This document shows positions 12,847 to 21,943 of a stretch of 32,582 bases of DNA, one piece after another. Location of the stretch: IMG/VR virus record IMGVR_UViG_3300021197_000869, positions 1-32,582 of that record; one strand, written 5' to 3'. The position numbers were made by a program, and so were the translations under genes. Within the stretch, counting starts at the first letter, position 1; the number at the start of each line of letters is the position of its first letter. Source of the stretch: a virus. The notes under the pieces are model-generated. The model saw nothing but the letters and a program-made list of their open reading frames with translations, was not told the origin of the DNA and ran no database searches.

Positions 12847-15230
12847 CGCGCTGTCGCTGGTGCAACGCCGTCACCGCCAAAGGGTAATTCGGCCCACGCC
12901 GCAAATATGTAACTTGAACCGGATGCGTTCATGCCGCCATTGTCTTCGTTCAGTTGGAAGCCGTTTGATAAAAATGAAATTTCATTATCGCCTGGCGAAT
13001 TATCAACCTCGGCGGCGCTATCGTTTGGCTTGAGCAGTTTTGACATCACGTTAGTTGGTGATCTTTGATTGTCGTAAATTTGCCATTCCTGCGCGCTATT
13101 GGTGCGCTTCAGTATGACCATCGCGGGAGTAAATCCGGTGTGGACAAAAACGCCGCCAGTTCCCGTTGATCCATTGCCGGTGTAACTTCCGAAGGACGAA
13201 TGCCCTACGACGCCATGAAAGAAGTACCCAATAATATCGTCGGTCGCAGAAAAGTTGTCATGCTGAAATCCGAACAACGAAGCAGTGACCGGGCTTTCGC
13301 CGCTGCTAATGTCGCCGTAGCTTCCGCTGCCATCATCGCTGTCGCTCGCGTCAACCCAGTAAGCTGTTATCTCGGCAGAGGTAGTCATAATTAATCTTTT
13401 TGCGGTATCGCCAAGGTCTTTGTGCCAGCAATCCCAGTTGGTTCCACTGTCTCGCGACTTAATCATAAAAAATTCTGGGGTTGTCGATAGGCCGTGCTTA
13501 ATCGCGTAGTTGGCCGATGTTCGATGAGTCCACGACGCTATCGAAAATCCTGCCGTGGTATTCCGCCGACCGCTGCTTGCGAGAATATTTCCCGATGCAC
13601 TTTCGCTCCACGCGCTGTCAGCTTTCCATTGCCAGGCCACATAATTTTCGGACGACGTATTAACCTTGACATCGGCACCAAGCGCAAAACCGTCTGAATT
13701 AAATGCCGTCACCGTGTCTGCGTCAGTGCTTTCGGCACCCGTTGAATTGGTTGCCAGAATTTTTGTTGCACCGCGCACGCTATCCGTCAAAACGTGGCTG
13801 TCCGTTGCGGAGCGGTTTTTGATCCAAATTAAATCTGGTTGCAGGTCTGAATTGCCGCCATTGGTAATCGTCTGCGTGGAACCCGTACCCGTGAACAAAG
13901 TAGGCTGAAAATACTTTGACCCATCTGTGATAGATGGTGTGGGTAGGGCGGTACTTGTTAGTTCTAAAAAGTCTGCCGTTGGTGTGCCGCTCAAGTTTTG
14001 GAAAGTTGCTGTGATAACTGTGCCAGAACCATACGGCGCACAACCGAAGTGCAACGAGTTTTGTCCTGTTAAACCAACAGTATTTGATACACCAGTTGCT
14101 GCTGGAAATGTCTCTGCGCCATCATCAAATATTTTGATGGTGTCATTGCTGCCATCGTATTCGATACGCATCAGGGAGTTGGCTGGAGCCGCACCTACAT
14201 CAACCAAAACGCTGGCGTTTTTTACAACCTCGCCTGTACCCACATTGATTGCGTACATGTAGTTGTTTCCGGTCTTTACATTGTGATTGCCAAGTTGAAA
14301 AATACCCACGTAGCCAAACGTACCGGCGCTTTTCTGAAACTCACAAACGTATTTTCCGCCGTCATCAATAGCAAATGTTGATGTAGCCCATTGATAAGAA
14401 TTGCCAGTTGCAGTAGCGACCAGATTGCCATCCGACAGTCCTGCCCCTGCCCACAGTGGATTGAGGGTTGATGCGTTCAGAGTCGGCGTATCCAGCATCT
14501 GGTCTGCGGTTAGTCCGCTGCTGGTGAAATCATTGTTGTTTCCTGAGAAGTCTTCACCAAGATCAGAACTGTCCTGAAAGTCTAGGTAAAAACCGTTGTT
14601 GCCGTAGGATGGACTAGCCTCGATTGGTACCCACACACCGTCACTATCTGTCTCTCCAAACATCGCAGGAGTAAGAACCGTTCCATCGACAAAGTGGAAC
14701 TCCGCGAGATAACCGTCAAAATTATTAAGATGCGTCGAGACGCCATTGTTAACGTTCGCACCTATATCGTGACTGACGCCGTTCGCGTTCAATCGGCTCG
14801 ACGTACTGCTCAATCCAGATCGTGCATCTGTTGACCACGAAGTGATCTCAGACCCGTTGAGATAGACCCTTAGTTTTTCAGCATTGGTTGAGTTGCCTAG
14901 TTCATAAGCTACAACGAAGTGATACCAAGCTGCGTGATCGCGAAAGACTTGATCGCTAATGAGACGGTTTACGCCACCCTCTTGAATGTTAATTTTGTTG
15001 CTTGAAAAATAGAAATTATCGTTATTGCCTGAGCCGTTTGCGCTTAAAATGTAGCTGCCGTTATACCCCGCCCCTAGTTTAACCCAAAAGCTGTAGCCAA
15101 AGTTTGCCGCCGATGTCGGCGTGACAAACGAACGGTTAAGATACGGGCTGTCGCCGTCGTTAAACCGGATCGACTGATCAATCTCGTACGATAGCTCGCC
15201 GCCAAAGTGAGCAACTGGAAATGTGAACAC
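12843..15230 (-). CDS. LamG/concanavalin-like phage adhesin
   Basis: A 795-residue beta-rich protein. The N-terminal ~200 residues form a LamG-like jelly roll (FGYSFWVKLGAGYNGSYILS; HAAWYHFVVAYELG; LRVYLNGSEI; DGYLAEFHFVDGTVLTPAMF). A second, SPRY-like domain follows at about 255-420 (GNSYQWATSTFAIDDGGKYV). The C-terminal half repeats the fold common in marine phage proteins (TQTITNGGNSDLQPDLIWIK; VTAFNSDGFALG; ENYVAWQWKA; FLSNGFQLNED; YIFAAWAELPFG). Probably a surface or glycan-binding tail appendage paired with the T7-type fibre just upstream. GTG start with GGAG overlapping the fibre stop. Confidence 0.8.
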   Translation of the reverse strand: MFTFPVAHFGGELSYEIDQSIRFNDGDSPYLNRSFVTPTSAANFGYSFWVKLGAGYNGSYILSANGSGNNDNFYFSSNKINIQEGGVNRLISDQVFRDHAAWYHFVVAYELGNSTNAEKLRVYLNGSEITSWSTDARSGLSSTSSRLNANGVSHDIGANVNNGVSTHLNNFDGYLAEFHFVDGTVLTPAMFGETDSDGVWVPIEASPSYGNNGFYLDFQDSSDLGEDFSGNNNDFTSSGLTADQMLDTPTLNASTLNPLWAGAGLSDGNLVATATGNSYQWATSTFAIDDGGKYVCEFQKSAGTFGYVGIFQLGNHNVKTGNNYMYAINVGTGEVVKNASVLVDVGAAPANSLMRIEYDGSNDTIKIFDDGAETFPAATGVSNTVGLTGQNSLHFGCAPYGSGTVITATFQNLSGTPTADFLELTSTALPTPSITDGSKYFQPTLFTGTGSTQTITNGGNSDLQPDLIWIKNRSATDSHVLTDSVRGATKILATNSTGAESTDADTVTAFNSDGFALGADVKVNTSSENYVAWQWKADSAWSESASGNILASSGRRNTTAGFSIASWTHRTSANYAIKHGLSTTPEFFMIKSRDSGTNWDCWHKDLGDTAKRLIMTTSAEITAYWVDASDSDDGSGSYGDISSGESPVTASLFGFQHDNFSATDDIIGYFFHGVVGHSSFGSYTGNGSTGTGGVFVHTGFTPAMVILKRTNSAQEWQIYDNQRSPTNVMSKLLKPNDSAAEVDNSPGDNEISFLSNGFQLNEDNGGMNASGSSYIFAAWAELPFGGDGVAPATAR

Positions 15231-15239
15231 TGCTGTCTC

Positions 15240-17009
15240 CTAGCTAAAGTTTAGCTGACTGACGCCAAGCATTGACGTCCCGTCGCTGACAAACGACAGA
15301 ATATCGACGGCGTTTGCGCCAGTGCTAAGTGTCGGCTCAGTGCCGCCGGGGAACTTGTAGGCAGATGCGCTGGTGTTCAGCGTGCGTGACCCTGTGCCGT
15401 CCTGCTTCACGATCAAAATGTACGTCGCCCCGGCCACTTGGTTGCTAGGCGCATCAAGCGTGCGATTGCCTGCCAGCGTGACGGTTGCGACCTGATTTGC
15501 CGATAAATCCCACGAGATATTTGCGCCATCCGACAACGTCGTCATGTTGAAGTTTTGGGTCTTGGTGTATTCGCGCGCCGTCGCAGTCAGCACGTCGCTG
15601 GCGAACAGTTCAGTAGTCGTGATTTTCTTATGCGCGGTTGCCGATGCGTCGTAGATCGCGAACTCGTCGGCAGCGACCGGCGATGCCGATAGACCTGACT
15701 GGCCGTTGATGCTGACAGTGATTGTGCCGGTGGACGTGATAGCACCGCCGCTTGCCAGACCAGCCGTTGCAATGTTCGTCACCGTGCCGCCGCTGCCGGG
15801 GACAATGTTTGCAAACGTGATTGCGGTAGTGTCTAGCGTGCCGCCTGTATTGCTGGTGCAGTGGAACAATTTGTCAGCGTTTGCGCTGCCTTCCTCGACG
15901 TGGATCAATGCGCCGGGATGCTCGTCGTAGGCGTCAAACAGGTCGTCACGCGCTGGGCTGCTGCCGACAACATAGATGCCATTTTGCGATGCGGTGCTTT
16001 GGTCTTTGACCAGCACCAGATTGCCGTTCGCCAGGGTAACGCCGTCAAGCGTGTCGCCGTTGTTCAGTGCTGTCGCAATTGTGATGTTTGCAGTGGTCGC
16101 CGCTCGGACAGTTGATCTTTTTGCTAACCCAGCTAACAACCCATCGACGTATTGCTTAGTCGCTATGTGCAGCGCGCTGGTCGGATCGCCAGCCATCGTA
16201 GACGTGGCGACCATGCTGCTGTACGTGCCGCCGGTTATCGTCTTGCCGGTAAACGTAACAGCGGACGGAATGCTGACCGTCGGGTTGCCGCTAACGCCGT
16301 CGCCGTTTGCTAGGGTAATCTCGTTACTTGTCCCGGTGATCGTGCGCGGCTCCGCAGCACCGCTGCCAGCGTGCGCGATAAGGCCGTTCGATTCCGTTGC
16401 GAGCAGATTTGTAAAGACCTGCGCGGGTGTTTGAAATTCGTAGGCTGTTTCGCCGGAATTGACCCTGATCATTTTGCCGCCAGCAGATGACAGGCTGGTT
16501 GGCAGTATGATGCTGTCTACTACTGCAAGCGAGTTTCCGTCCGACGAAAACCCTAACGCTTTTGATGCGCGCGCGGCGGCAGCGTCGGTAAATTCCGGCG
16601 TGGTTATAGCATTCGTCTTTGAGACTTTGAATGAGCGGTCTAGCTGTTCCTGCAACCCCTGAGTAATCATTGTCAGCCGATCAAGGCCGTCTTCGTGGCT
16701 CTCCGCTGGAAACGGGTCATTCTCGACGTAGTCGGTGCCTTGCGTCAGCGCCAGGTTACGACGCAGCACCACAGTCTCACCAGATGCCGGAATGTTGCCG
16801 CTAGTAAACGTGACCGTGCCACCAGCATCGGCGCCGGCCCCGCTGACGTTGTAGTGGGTTGAAAGCGTCTTGATTGTCTCCACGCCGGTAGATGCGCGGA
16901 TGATGACCTGCATCTCGCTGTCTGCGAAGATTTTGAATGTGTAGTTAAAGCCGGCGGTCGATCCGTCGCCCGACGCTGAAACTTTTGTGGTGGTGCTTGA
17001 TACGCTCAT
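15240..17009 (-). CDS. Tail fibre protein with T7-type N-terminus
   Basis: A 589-residue fibre. The first ~150 residues are the T7 gp17-type tail-attachment domain (FNYTFKIFADSEMQVIIRAS; THYNVSGAGADAGGTVTFTS; LRRNLALTQGTDYVENDPFP; DRLTMITQGLQEQLDRSFKV). The rest is a Gly/Thr/Ser-rich beta repeat shaft with MAGDPTSALHIATKQYVDGL, a motif widespread in phage fibres and baseplate shafts. The short tip ends in QLNFS. It attaches to the tail tube and likely carries the LamG protein or its own tip for receptor recognition. Confidence 0.85.
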   Translation of the reverse strand: MSVSSTTTKVSASGDGSTAGFNYTFKIFADSEMQVIIRASTGVETIKTLSTHYNVSGAGADAGGTVTFTSGNIPASGETVVLRRNLALTQGTDYVENDPFPAESHEDGLDRLTMITQGLQEQLDRSFKVSKTNAITTPEFTDAAAARASKALGFSSDGNSLAVVDSIILPTSLSSAGGKMIRVNSGETAYEFQTPAQVFTNLLATESNGLIAHAGSGAAEPRTITGTSNEITLANGDGVSGNPTVSIPSAVTFTGKTITGGTYSSMVATSTMAGDPTSALHIATKQYVDGLLAGLAKRSTVRAATTANITIATALNNGDTLDGVTLANGNLVLVKDQSTASQNGIYVVGSSPARDDLFDAYDEHPGALIHVEEGSANADKLFHCTSNTGGTLDTTAITFANIVPGSGGTVTNIATAGLASGGAITSTGTITVSINGQSGLSASPVAADEFAIYDASATAHKKITTTELFASDVLTATAREYTKTQNFNMTTLSDGANISWDLSANQVATVTLAGNRTLDAPSNQVAGATYILIVKQDGTGSRTLNTSASAYKFPGGTEPTLSTGANAVDILSFVSDGTSMLGVSQLNFS

Positions 17010-17021
17010 GTCATTAAGCCT

Positions 17022-19784
17022 CTACTTCGGTGCGGGTAATCCGGCGCCTCGCAGCGCCTTCGCGGTAATGGTTTTTGCTAAGAAATCTGCGTCAGTTGTT
17101 TTGAGCAGCTCGCCTGCCGCTTTCGCGAAAGTGTTTCTGACCCGGCGCAATTCTTCGACCTTGTCCAGATCAGTCATCCCCAAATACATCGGGGTTGTGA
17201 TTAACCAATTCATTGACTCGCGCAGATTCATTGCTGTGCCAGTTGCCTGGTTAGGTGCTTCTATTTCGTTCATGTTTACGACAAGCTGGTCGTACTGCTG
17301 CGGCGTCAGCTTGACGCCTTCAACTTGGCGTTCCGGCATAGTCATCGGGGTATTAAGACGCAGTATCTCGTCAACCGCTGCATCTGATCTGTCAGAGCGA
17401 GGGCGAAAAGCATTGAAGGCGTGCAGCCAACTACCCTCATATGCCTTAATCGGCTCACCCCAGAAGTTCCGCCGCGGCGGCAAATCAGACGACAGTCCCG
17501 GCGTGCGGTTGCTCACCTCGGTTAAGGTGGAATAAAACAAGTTTGCAACGCCATCAGGCATCCATTCTGGGCTGAGAGAATTAGGGTCCAATTTGGTGTC
17601 GCGCAGCTCTGGGTCAAACGCAGTCTCAACGTCGCGCAGCAATGAAGAATAAAGAGGCTGCGCCAAGCCGCCTGTAAGTCTTTGCACATAACTTCCGCCG
17701 TATCTGATCGGGTCGTTGTAAGCTTCTGCAAAGTCGGCGATGCCGCGCAAAAACGTCTTTTGCCCGACGTTTTGCATGACCGCACCAAGCGCCCGGCTTG
17801 CTAATGTCTCTTGGTCGTCTGGGTTAATATCGCGCGGCGCCCACTTCATAAAATCTGCGTAATCTGCAGCAACGCCGAAGATCGTGCCGATCGGTTCCAG
17901 CCGACCGTAGGGATACCATTTGCCGCCAATCTTCACGGAATACGGTTCGTATTTTTCACGCCAGATTGCGCGAAGTTTTGAATCTGTTGGACCGCCGCCT
18001 GTTATCGTTCCTTGTGCAGCCAAATAACTTGCGTAAATCAATGCAGAACTACCAGTTGCAATGCGCGCCAACGCCATGTCGCGGCGCGCACCGCCTGCAG
18101 CAAAATCTGCTCTAACCTCCTTCATTACAGGCGCAAGAACAGTGCGCTTGCCAAATTCTTTAAGGACGTTTGCCGGGGTGCGAATAAACGGCATGATTAT
18201 CCGACCACCGGGGGTCTTGTTTATAACATCTTGAAACGCACGACCTTGCTCGCCTAGCGTTTTGGTAAACGTAATCGTATCGGCAAATTCTCCTGCCGCT
18301 GCGTTTGCATCGTCCACCTCGCCGCGTAAAACCCGTGTGTAGACTTCCGCTGCTTCTTCGGCTGTCTGACCGGCATCCAGTGCGGCGTTGCTTTGGCGAT
18401 ATGCCTGCGCGCGCAGTTCCATGCGTGTGCCGATTAGTTTACTGAACTCGTCTGACGCCATTAGGAAACGACTGGGCATCCGCACAAGCGCGCCGAAATA
18501 GTTAATCATGTGACCGAAAAACTCCGGCCCTTCGTAACCCAGCGCCTCGGTTGAGATGGCACGTTGTTGCGCGACTTCGAGCTTAGACGTCACGGTACTC
18601 GGCGTTTCCGTTCTAAACACACGACCAGCCAAACGGAAAGCGTCGGGGATTGACTCTACTAGCCCGTGCATTAGCGCGATTGATTCCATGCCTGCTACCC
18701 GGTCAGGGTCAGCGTTCGGTAATACCTGGCGCGCTTTCCCTATTGCAGCACCGACCGCACGTTCCGGCATCTGCCACAACGTAAACACAGTATTTGAAAG
18801 CAGGTTCACTTCGTGCGTCCGCAGCCCTGACAGCAAGCCATTGATCCACACTTCATAGACTGCCGACTTAAAGCGTTTAAACGGACTAGCGGCAGCAAAT
18901 TTGCCGCGGTCCTCAACTGGTGTCGCCAGCCAACGCTTCGCCAGCTCGTCAGCAGTATCACGTCCGCCGCTGTTCTGAATAATCTCTGCCACTGCGTCTG
19001 CACGCGCTGCCGTGCCACTGTCAGCAGGGATGCGAAAAGCTGACAACGCGCGCGCAATTTCTGTCTGCACGCCCTTCATCTGTGCCTGCAGTGCAGCGTG
19101 TTCCACTAGTTTCTTGCGAAACTCAAACCGCTGCATATCTGTGACCATAGTCGGGTCGTTGGCAATCGCCTTCGCAAGATCGTCTACTTCCTCGGCAGAC
19201 TTGACCATCGTGGCGCGCATGACTGTGGCGCGCACGCTGAGATTCGCGACGTCGCTTGGCAGTCCCTTTATGGCTCGTGCCGCGCCTTCTTCATCCGTAC
19301 CGAGCAAATCAGCAAGCTGGCGCGTCTCTTCCAGCGGAACCTCGCCCTGTGTTGCCGCCCTTGTTTGCTCGGCAAATTCCTTGCTGACCTCGTTGATGCG
19401 GTTTTTGGCATCGGACGACGTATTGATGTTCGACATATTAAAGTCGATGCCGACCACGTCGTCGCCCTTGTAGGCACTGTATGCGCTTTCATCTACAGCA
19501 GCAGGCGACGGTGGCGCAGGAACTGCTTCTGGTGCTGCTTGCGGCTCAACAACGGGAGCAACTTCCGGCGCTATCTGTGGCTCAACCGTTGCCGGCGCTT
19601 CTGGCTCAACTGCTGTCGGCTGCTCAATAGTTGGTTCCACACGCTGCGGCGGTGCTTCTGGTTTGGGCCGTAGTCGGGTGATCAAATCAGAAAACAGCCC
19701 AGCGACCTGCACGTTTTCGTTCTCACCGGGTACAAGGATGCCGCCGCGGCGTGAGGCTTCAGCCGCCTGTTCAGATATAGCCAT
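17022..19784 (-). CDS. Large DNA-ejection (internal virion) protein, 920 aa
   Basis: The largest gene in the window, in the place of T7 gp16. A Pro/Glu/Ala-rich low-complexity segment covers about residues 38-93, followed by extended alpha-helical regions (100-290), then a region rich in conserved-looking blocks (ESIPDAFRLAGRVFRTE; FFGHMINYFGALVRMPSRFL; TPANVLKEFGKRTVLAPV; KYEPYSVKIGGKWYPYG). No lysozyme or SLT motif with a recognisable catalytic Glu was found. Related proteins occur in podoviruses of marine alphaproteobacteria and are assigned to the ejection machinery by position. Adjacent to two further helical ejection proteins. Confidence 0.7.
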   Translation of the reverse strand: MAISEQAAEASRRGGILVPGENENVQVAGLFSDLITRLRPKPEAPPQRVEPTIEQPTAVEPEAPATVEPQIAPEVAPVVEPQAAPEAVPAPPSPAAVDESAYSAYKGDDVVGIDFNMSNINTSSDAKNRINEVSKEFAEQTRAATQGEVPLEETRQLADLLGTDEEGAARAIKGLPSDVANLSVRATVMRATMVKSAEEVDDLAKAIANDPTMVTDMQRFEFRKKLVEHAALQAQMKGVQTEIARALSAFRIPADSGTAARADAVAEIIQNSGGRDTADELAKRWLATPVEDRGKFAAASPFKRFKSAVYEVWINGLLSGLRTHEVNLLSNTVFTLWQMPERAVGAAIGKARQVLPNADPDRVAGMESIALMHGLVESIPDAFRLAGRVFRTETPSTVTSKLEVAQQRAISTEALGYEGPEFFGHMINYFGALVRMPSRFLMASDEFSKLIGTRMELRAQAYRQSNAALDAGQTAEEAAEVYTRVLRGEVDDANAAAGEFADTITFTKTLGEQGRAFQDVINKTPGGRIIMPFIRTPANVLKEFGKRTVLAPVMKEVRADFAAGGARRDMALARIATGSSALIYASYLAAQGTITGGGPTDSKLRAIWREKYEPYSVKIGGKWYPYGRLEPIGTIFGVAADYADFMKWAPRDINPDDQETLASRALGAVMQNVGQKTFLRGIADFAEAYNDPIRYGGSYVQRLTGGLAQPLYSSLLRDVETAFDPELRDTKLDPNSLSPEWMPDGVANLFYSTLTEVSNRTPGLSSDLPPRRNFWGEPIKAYEGSWLHAFNAFRPRSDRSDAAVDEILRLNTPMTMPERQVEGVKLTPQQYDQLVVNMNEIEAPNQATGTAMNLRESMNWLITTPMYLGMTDLDKVEELRRVRNTFAKAAGELLKTTDADFLAKTITAKALRGAGLPAPK

Positions 19785-19801
19785 GCATTGACCTTTGTGC
19801 G

Positions 19802-21943
19802 TTAGATTGAGCCGTCGTTTGGCGCAAGCGTTTGCTCTAAAACATTAGCGCCAACCAATGTGCCGCTGGCAGAAAGCAGCGGTATCTTGCCTTCCATAAA
19901 CGCTTTAAAAATTACGTCTTTTGATTTGCCCAACGCCTGCGCTGTGACGTCAACGCGATCGTTGATCAGCTCGACAATTGATTTTGGCGGCGAGGCCAAG
20001 CCGGTATATTGACCGTTTGCAAACCACGACAGCGATTGTGCTTCTGCCGGCATAACGCCCAAACGCTCGGCTACTTTTTTGTATAAATCCGCAAACACAG
20101 CGTACTCTGTTTGCTGCTTTACGCCGTCCACGACCTGACCATCAAGCGTATCAGCAAGACCCTTGCCTGCGTAATTAGCAACGTCTGACGGGTTGTCTAA
20201 GTAGGCTTTGTATGCGGCATCCGAGTTAAACCACTGACGCGGTATCTGACCAGGCGCAATCTCGTTAAGAACGTGCAAAGCACCGCGAATAGCGTGTGTG
20301 TCCACAGTGACGCCGTTGAGATTACCCGCCACGTTTTCAGCAAACGTCGCCGGTTTTGGATTTGTCCTGTAATCAATCTTGCCAGTCTCGCGAAGCTGAT
20401 CGATCAAGATCTTATGCATCCCAGCAGCTTGTCCAGGTTTAGCTGGGTTGATCATCATAGGATAGCCAGCCTCGTTAATACCTGATCCACCTGGCCCAAC
20501 TATCTCGTCGTAATCTACACCGGCTGTGTCTTTTGCTCTAACAAGCGACGCGCTCCTAAGATTAGGTTCTGTAGAGGTTCGCGGACTTGTTGCACCGTAA
20601 AGCATCGCAAACTCACGCGCCTGCTCTCGCGCCGTTTTCTCTGGTATCCCCAGCTCTTCAGCTTTTTTAATTAAAGGGCCAAGGTGATAAAAGAATTGCA
20701 CATTAGTACCAACGCTAGGTCGCGCCCGGTCAGCAATAATATCTGCAATCTCGTCCATGTTTTCGACCAACAGCGCCGCGCGTTGTTTCTTCGGCAGCTT
20801 AGCGCCCTCCGGCGCACGCGGCACTGGCGTTTCAATTTGGTCAGCCTGACGAATGCCTGCCTGATAAGCTACCGGCGACGTATTGAACATTTGTTCGCCA
20901 GACGGCTGAGTCCGCGCCGCTGGTTTCACTTCCATTTCCTTGGCCTTTGTTTCCAGCACTTGCATGAGGCTTGGCACTTCGTCATCAGCCAATCTACCAA
21001 CCGCCTTACCTGCAGCCGACAATGCCATATCGCTTACAGCGCCGAGCGGGTTCGCTGACAACGTGGTGCCATCCATCACGCTGCCAAGCCGCTCGTCCGC
21101 ACGGGCGCCCATGCCCTCGACAGATCGAACAACTTCTTGCCCCTTGTCAGACTTGATGAACTGCTTGCCTTGCTGCACCAGCTTCGGCAGTCCGCGTATA
21201 AGCGCCTCGCTGCCGCCAAGTAACACCAACGCTTCGCCAGCGTTTTTCACGCGGTTCGTCCATTCGCTGTCGTCAGGGTCAGTTGCTAACAAATCGCGGA
21301 CAGCGGCTGCGGCGGGTGAGCTTGTGTCTTTGGCAATCATGTTGAAAAGGTTTTCGTCGTTAGGCGACAAGCCCAGTAGGCCGACCATACTTTCAGACAC
21401 GATTGATGATAGAAGTTTTGGAGCGCCCAACGCACGCAGCGCATTGAATCCGGTTACGGCTGGCAGAATATATTGCCCACTCAGAGCGCCGGCAGTGCCA
21501 AGCACATTGGCTGCAGGGTTATCTTTGACGGCTGTCTTGTTCATTTCGTCAACCGCTTTGAAAAACTTGTCTACGTCTGTTTGTTCAACGATGCCCAAAG
21601 CGCCAGCGGTATTGCCAAGGAACTTGGCTACACCCTGCGTGATTCCTGAAAATGGTGCGTCCAGTGCGACGTTAAGATCGCCCAGGAACTGGCCGAACGA
21701 TGAGCCATCATCTTCTGCGGGTTGAGCTTCTGGCGCTGGTGGTTTTGACGCAGGTGCAAGAGCTGGTGGCGGCTCAGATTTGCCTAGCACAAAACTCTGG
21801 CCGGTCATGTCATCAAAACCGACGCGCGTGCCATCTGGCTGGTCTTCGGTGCGGTCCCACTTGACGGCATTGAGCGCGGTCAGATCGCCGCCCAGCGTTT
21901 CGTTTGACACAGAACGCAGATAGATTTCGTCTAATTCGTTCAT
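19802..21943 (-). CDS. Internal virion/ejection protein, 713 aa
   Basis: An N-terminal Pro/Ala linker (57-80) and helical region with hydrophobic stretches (GITQGVAKFLGNTAGALGIV; ALSGQYILPAVTGFNALRAL) suggests a membrane-interacting ejection protein. The C-terminal half (about 395-660) is a distinct globular domain: FFYHLGPLIKKAEELGIPEK, REFAMLYGATSPRTS, NGVTVDTHAIRGALHVLNEI, LSWFANGQYTG. That arrangement resembles a domain found in other podoviral virion proteins with unknown, possibly enzymatic, activity. Order between gp15- and gp16-like genes fits the T7 ejectosome. ATGA overlap with the next gene upstream. Confidence 0.65.
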   Translation of the reverse strand: MNELDEIYLRSVSNETLGGDLTALNAVKWDRTEDQPDGTRVGFDDMTGQSFVLGKSEPPPALAPASKPPAPEAQPAEDDGSSFGQFLGDLNVALDAPFSGITQGVAKFLGNTAGALGIVEQTDVDKFFKAVDEMNKTAVKDNPAANVLGTAGALSGQYILPAVTGFNALRALGAPKLLSSIVSESMVGLLGLSPNDENLFNMIAKDTSSPAAAAVRDLLATDPDDSEWTNRVKNAGEALVLLGGSEALIRGLPKLVQQGKQFIKSDKGQEVVRSVEGMGARADERLGSVMDGTTLSANPLGAVSDMALSAAGKAVGRLADDEVPSLMQVLETKAKEMEVKPAARTQPSGEQMFNTSPVAYQAGIRQADQIETPVPRAPEGAKLPKKQRAALLVENMDEIADIIADRARPSVGTNVQFFYHLGPLIKKAEELGIPEKTAREQAREFAMLYGATSPRTSTEPNLRSASLVRAKDTAGVDYDEIVGPGGSGINEAGYPMMINPAKPGQAAGMHKILIDQLRETGKIDYRTNPKPATFAENVAGNLNGVTVDTHAIRGALHVLNEIAPGQIPRQWFNSDAAYKAYLDNPSDVANYAGKGLADTLDGQVVDGVKQQTEYAVFADLYKKVAERLGVMPAEAQSLSWFANGQYTGLASPPKSIVELINDRVDVTAQALGKSKDVIFKAFMEGKIPLLSASGTLVGANVLEQTLAPNDGSI

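Noticed and set aside
15706-16662. Plus-strand open frames opposite the tail fibre
   Set aside because: They are antisense shadows produced by the fibre gene's biased codon use; hydrophobic composition with no start signals.
12843-17009. Diversity-generating retroelement, as in BPP-1
   Set aside because: No reverse transcriptase frame, and no template/variable repeat pair was noticed near the fibre or LamG genes.
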